DNA of 6,649 nt. Origin: Candidatus Sericytochromatia bacterium. Its GTDB lineage: Bacteria; Cyanobacteriota; Sericytochromatia; JACMPN01. The DNA lies in assembly GCA_014377495.1 (NCBI GenBank), contig JACMPN010000487.1, positions 1 to 6,649 on the forward strand, in the 5' to 3' direction. A program made the position numbers and the translations under genes. The notes beneath the pieces were generated by a model, which did no database searches, was not told where the DNA came from, and worked only from the letters and a program-made list of their open reading frames with translations. This document shows, one piece after another, positions 5,365 through 6,649 of this stretch (positions are counted from its first letter, which is position 1; each line of letters begins with the position of its first letter).

Positions 5365-6432
5365 CTACGGCCGCTGATCCGCCGCCGTGGTCAACGGTGT
5401 CGACGGGCTGCCGGCCGCCAGCACCTTCAATTGCGGGTGCTCAGCCTGCAGCCAGGCGATCGTGTCGGTGAGAGTCTCCTGCGGCGGCCGGGACTGGTAA
5501 CCCAGTTCCTCGGCGGCATACAGGGACTTCAGGCCCCAATACGAGCTGCCCATCTCAATGACCACGGGATCCGGGAGAAAGCTCAGCGTGCTGCCCAGCC
5601 ATTGATTGAGCACAGCGGCGCCCCAGGCGAGACGGCTCGGCACCGTACGCCAGTCCGGCTCGCGGCCGACGGCTTGGGCGATCCAGCGGAAAAAGGTGTC
5701 CAACTCGCTGGCCGCACCCGGCAGGTGATAAATCGGTCGCGGGGACGGATGATCCAAAACCGTGAGAATGGCCTGTGAGACGTCCCGAATATCGGCAAAG
5801 TGCATGCCGCCCGGAAAGACTACCGGCAGGCGCCTGCGCAGGTACCGGATGATGTTGCTGCTCGACCGGAAGCGGTGGTCACCAGGCCCCAACAGCACCG
5901 GCGGCCGCAGGAAAATGAGTTCGACGCCCAAGTCGTTCGCCAGGGCTCTGGCGGCTTTTTCGGCGGCCACCTTGGAGGCGTAATAGGGCCAGCGGCTGAC
6001 CCGGGCTTCGCAAAAGGGCGCCTCTTCGTCCGCTGCCTCGGCCAGGGTGTCGAAACTGCCGACGACACCGGATGTGGACACAAAAATCATCCGGCAGCGG
6101 TGGGCCGCCGCCAGCCGGACCATGTTCAGGGTGCCTTCGACATTGGTCTGCCACATCGCCTCGGCCCCGCGGCGGCTGTGGTGCACCACGGCGGCGAGGT
6201 GGAGGATGCCTGTCAGGCGGCCCACCGACTCCGGCAGGTGACTGCTATCGAGCCCGGTGACCGTCCCCTCGAGGGTGTCCACACCGCCCAGCTCCTGTGT
6301 CCAGGCCATCGCCTCCCATTCGCTGCGCTTGCGGACCAACGCCAATGCCCGCCCGGCAGACCCGGCTGCGGCCATCGTCTGCAGGACGTGGCGCCCGAGG
6401 AATCCGGTGGCCCCGGTGATCAGAACGGTCAT
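5365..6432 (-). CDS. Extended-SDR NAD(P)-dependent epimerase/dehydratase (DFR/HpnA-like)
   Basis: A 355-residue soluble oxidoreductase. The Rossmann nucleotide-binding motif TGATGFLG is at 6-13, the LHLAA strand at 78-82, N97 in QTNVEGT, the STSG strand at 119-122, and the catalytic Y-x-x-x-K as Y150 and K154 in PYYASK. Then come LRPPVLLGPGD (175-185) and FADIRDVSQAI (212-222), which mark the dihydroflavonol-reductase/3-beta-HSD/HpnA-like branch acting on sugar-nucleotide, sterol or other hydroxy/keto substrates. The start is ATG 6432 because the glycine motif should lie within the first residues; an upstream in-frame ATG would add 23 Arg-rich residues that are only upstream-gene sequence in another frame. 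It overlaps the upstream gene by ATGA, indicating translational coupling. The C-terminal 25 residues after IAWLQAEHP are low-complexity. The specific substrate cannot be told from sequence. Confidence 0.9.
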   Translation of the reverse strand: MTVLITGATGFLGRHVLQTMAAAGSAGRALALVRKRSEWEAMAWTQELGGVDTLEGTVTGLDSSHLPESVGRLTGILHLAAVVHHSRRGAEAMWQTNVEGTLNMVRLAAAHRCRMIFVSTSGVVGSFDTLAEAADEEAPFCEARVSRWPYYASKVAAEKAARALANDLGVELIFLRPPVLLGPGDHRFRSSSNIIRYLRRRLPVVFPGGMHFADIRDVSQAILTVLDHPSPRPIYHLPGAASELDTFFRWIAQAVGREPDWRTVPSRLAWGAAVLNQWLGSTLSFLPDPVVIEMGSSYWGLKSLYAAEELGYQSRPPQETLTDTIAWLQAEHPQLKVLAAGSPSTPLTTAADQRP

Positions 6433-6649
6433 CGGCCGACCCGTTCCGAACCGGCCGCCATGGCGGCGACGGCGGTCACGCCGTCGGACTGCACGGGCCA
6501 TGTCAGTTGGCGGATATGGTCGGCCAGGGCATGGGCCTCGTCACCCCAGACCAGGCGGCCCTGGTCCCCCTGCAGGATGTGGCGATTCAGCAAATCGGCC
6601 ACGGCATCCTCGACGTCCGGCAGGAAGGCCGCCTCGCAGCGGGCCAGGA
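6429..6649 (-). CDS. C-terminal end of an unidentified protein (runs off the window)
   Basis: The last 72 complete codons of a gene whose start lies beyond the right edge. The frame is open throughout and ends at TGA 6429-6431, sharing ATGA with the epimerase start. The translation begins LARCEAAFLPDVEDAVADLL, continues NRHILQGDQGRLVWGDEAHA, then LADHIRQLTW, and ends VAAMAAGSERVGR. It looks soluble, alternating acidic and hydrophobic residues in helix-like patterns, with no membrane segment. I do not recognise the family. The ATGA coupling implies that it works with the epimerase, plausibly in the same biosynthetic step series. Confidence 0.65.
   Translation of the reverse strand, partial: LARCEAAFLPDVEDAVADLLNRHILQGDQGRLVWGDEAHALADHIRQLTWPVQSDGVTAVAAMAAGSERVGR

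Noticed and set aside
6433..6501. 23-residue N-terminal extension of the epimerase
   Set aside because: Arg-rich, lies before the Rossmann glycine motif, and overlaps the coding end of the upstream gene; the ATGA-coupled start at 6432 is better.

Overview
The window is GC-rich bacterial DNA, by eye around 60% G+C, with genes tightly packed and almost all on the minus strand. A diderm is suggested by the lipoprotein with a lipobox. The class II aldolase carries a C-terminal helix resembling a microcompartment encapsulation peptide, an architecture known from planctomycete/verrucomicrobial microcompartments. That makes a PVC-group source a plausible but weak guess. No rRNA, tRNA, CRISPR array or transposase was seen.

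Layout from left to right. Bases 1-238 hold no convincing gene but contain a perfect 22-bp inverted repeat (22-43 and 140-161) around a loop with degenerate direct repeats. Then on the minus strand come a small EF-hand lipoprotein (239-901), a perfect 20-bp-stem hairpin (1033-1080), a 12-TM APC-superfamily amino-acid permease with a GTG start (1088-2509), and a class II (FucA/AraD-type) sugar-phosphate aldolase (2688-3461). A small three-TM DUF4870/Tic20-like protein (3517-3885) is the only plus-strand gene. It is divergent from the aldolase and ends back-to-back with the next gene. Bases 3886-5273 (minus) hold the remains of a GAF-GAF-PAS-GGDEF signalling gene. It is split over three reading frames by two internal losses, one of which removed the GGDEF active-site half. 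The right end carries an extended-SDR NAD(P)-dependent epimerase/dehydratase (5365-6432), translationally coupled by an ATGA overlap to an unidentified gene that runs off the window.

The genes do not form one obvious pathway. The aldolase and permease share strand and order but are 178 bp apart, and each could be its own unit. The epimerase and the truncated upstream gene are clearly one operon. The best candidates for something unusual are the aldolase's putative encapsulation tail, found here without shell genes, the doubly deleted signalling gene, and the two strong unexplained inverted repeats. No complete novel multi-gene system is visible in this window.
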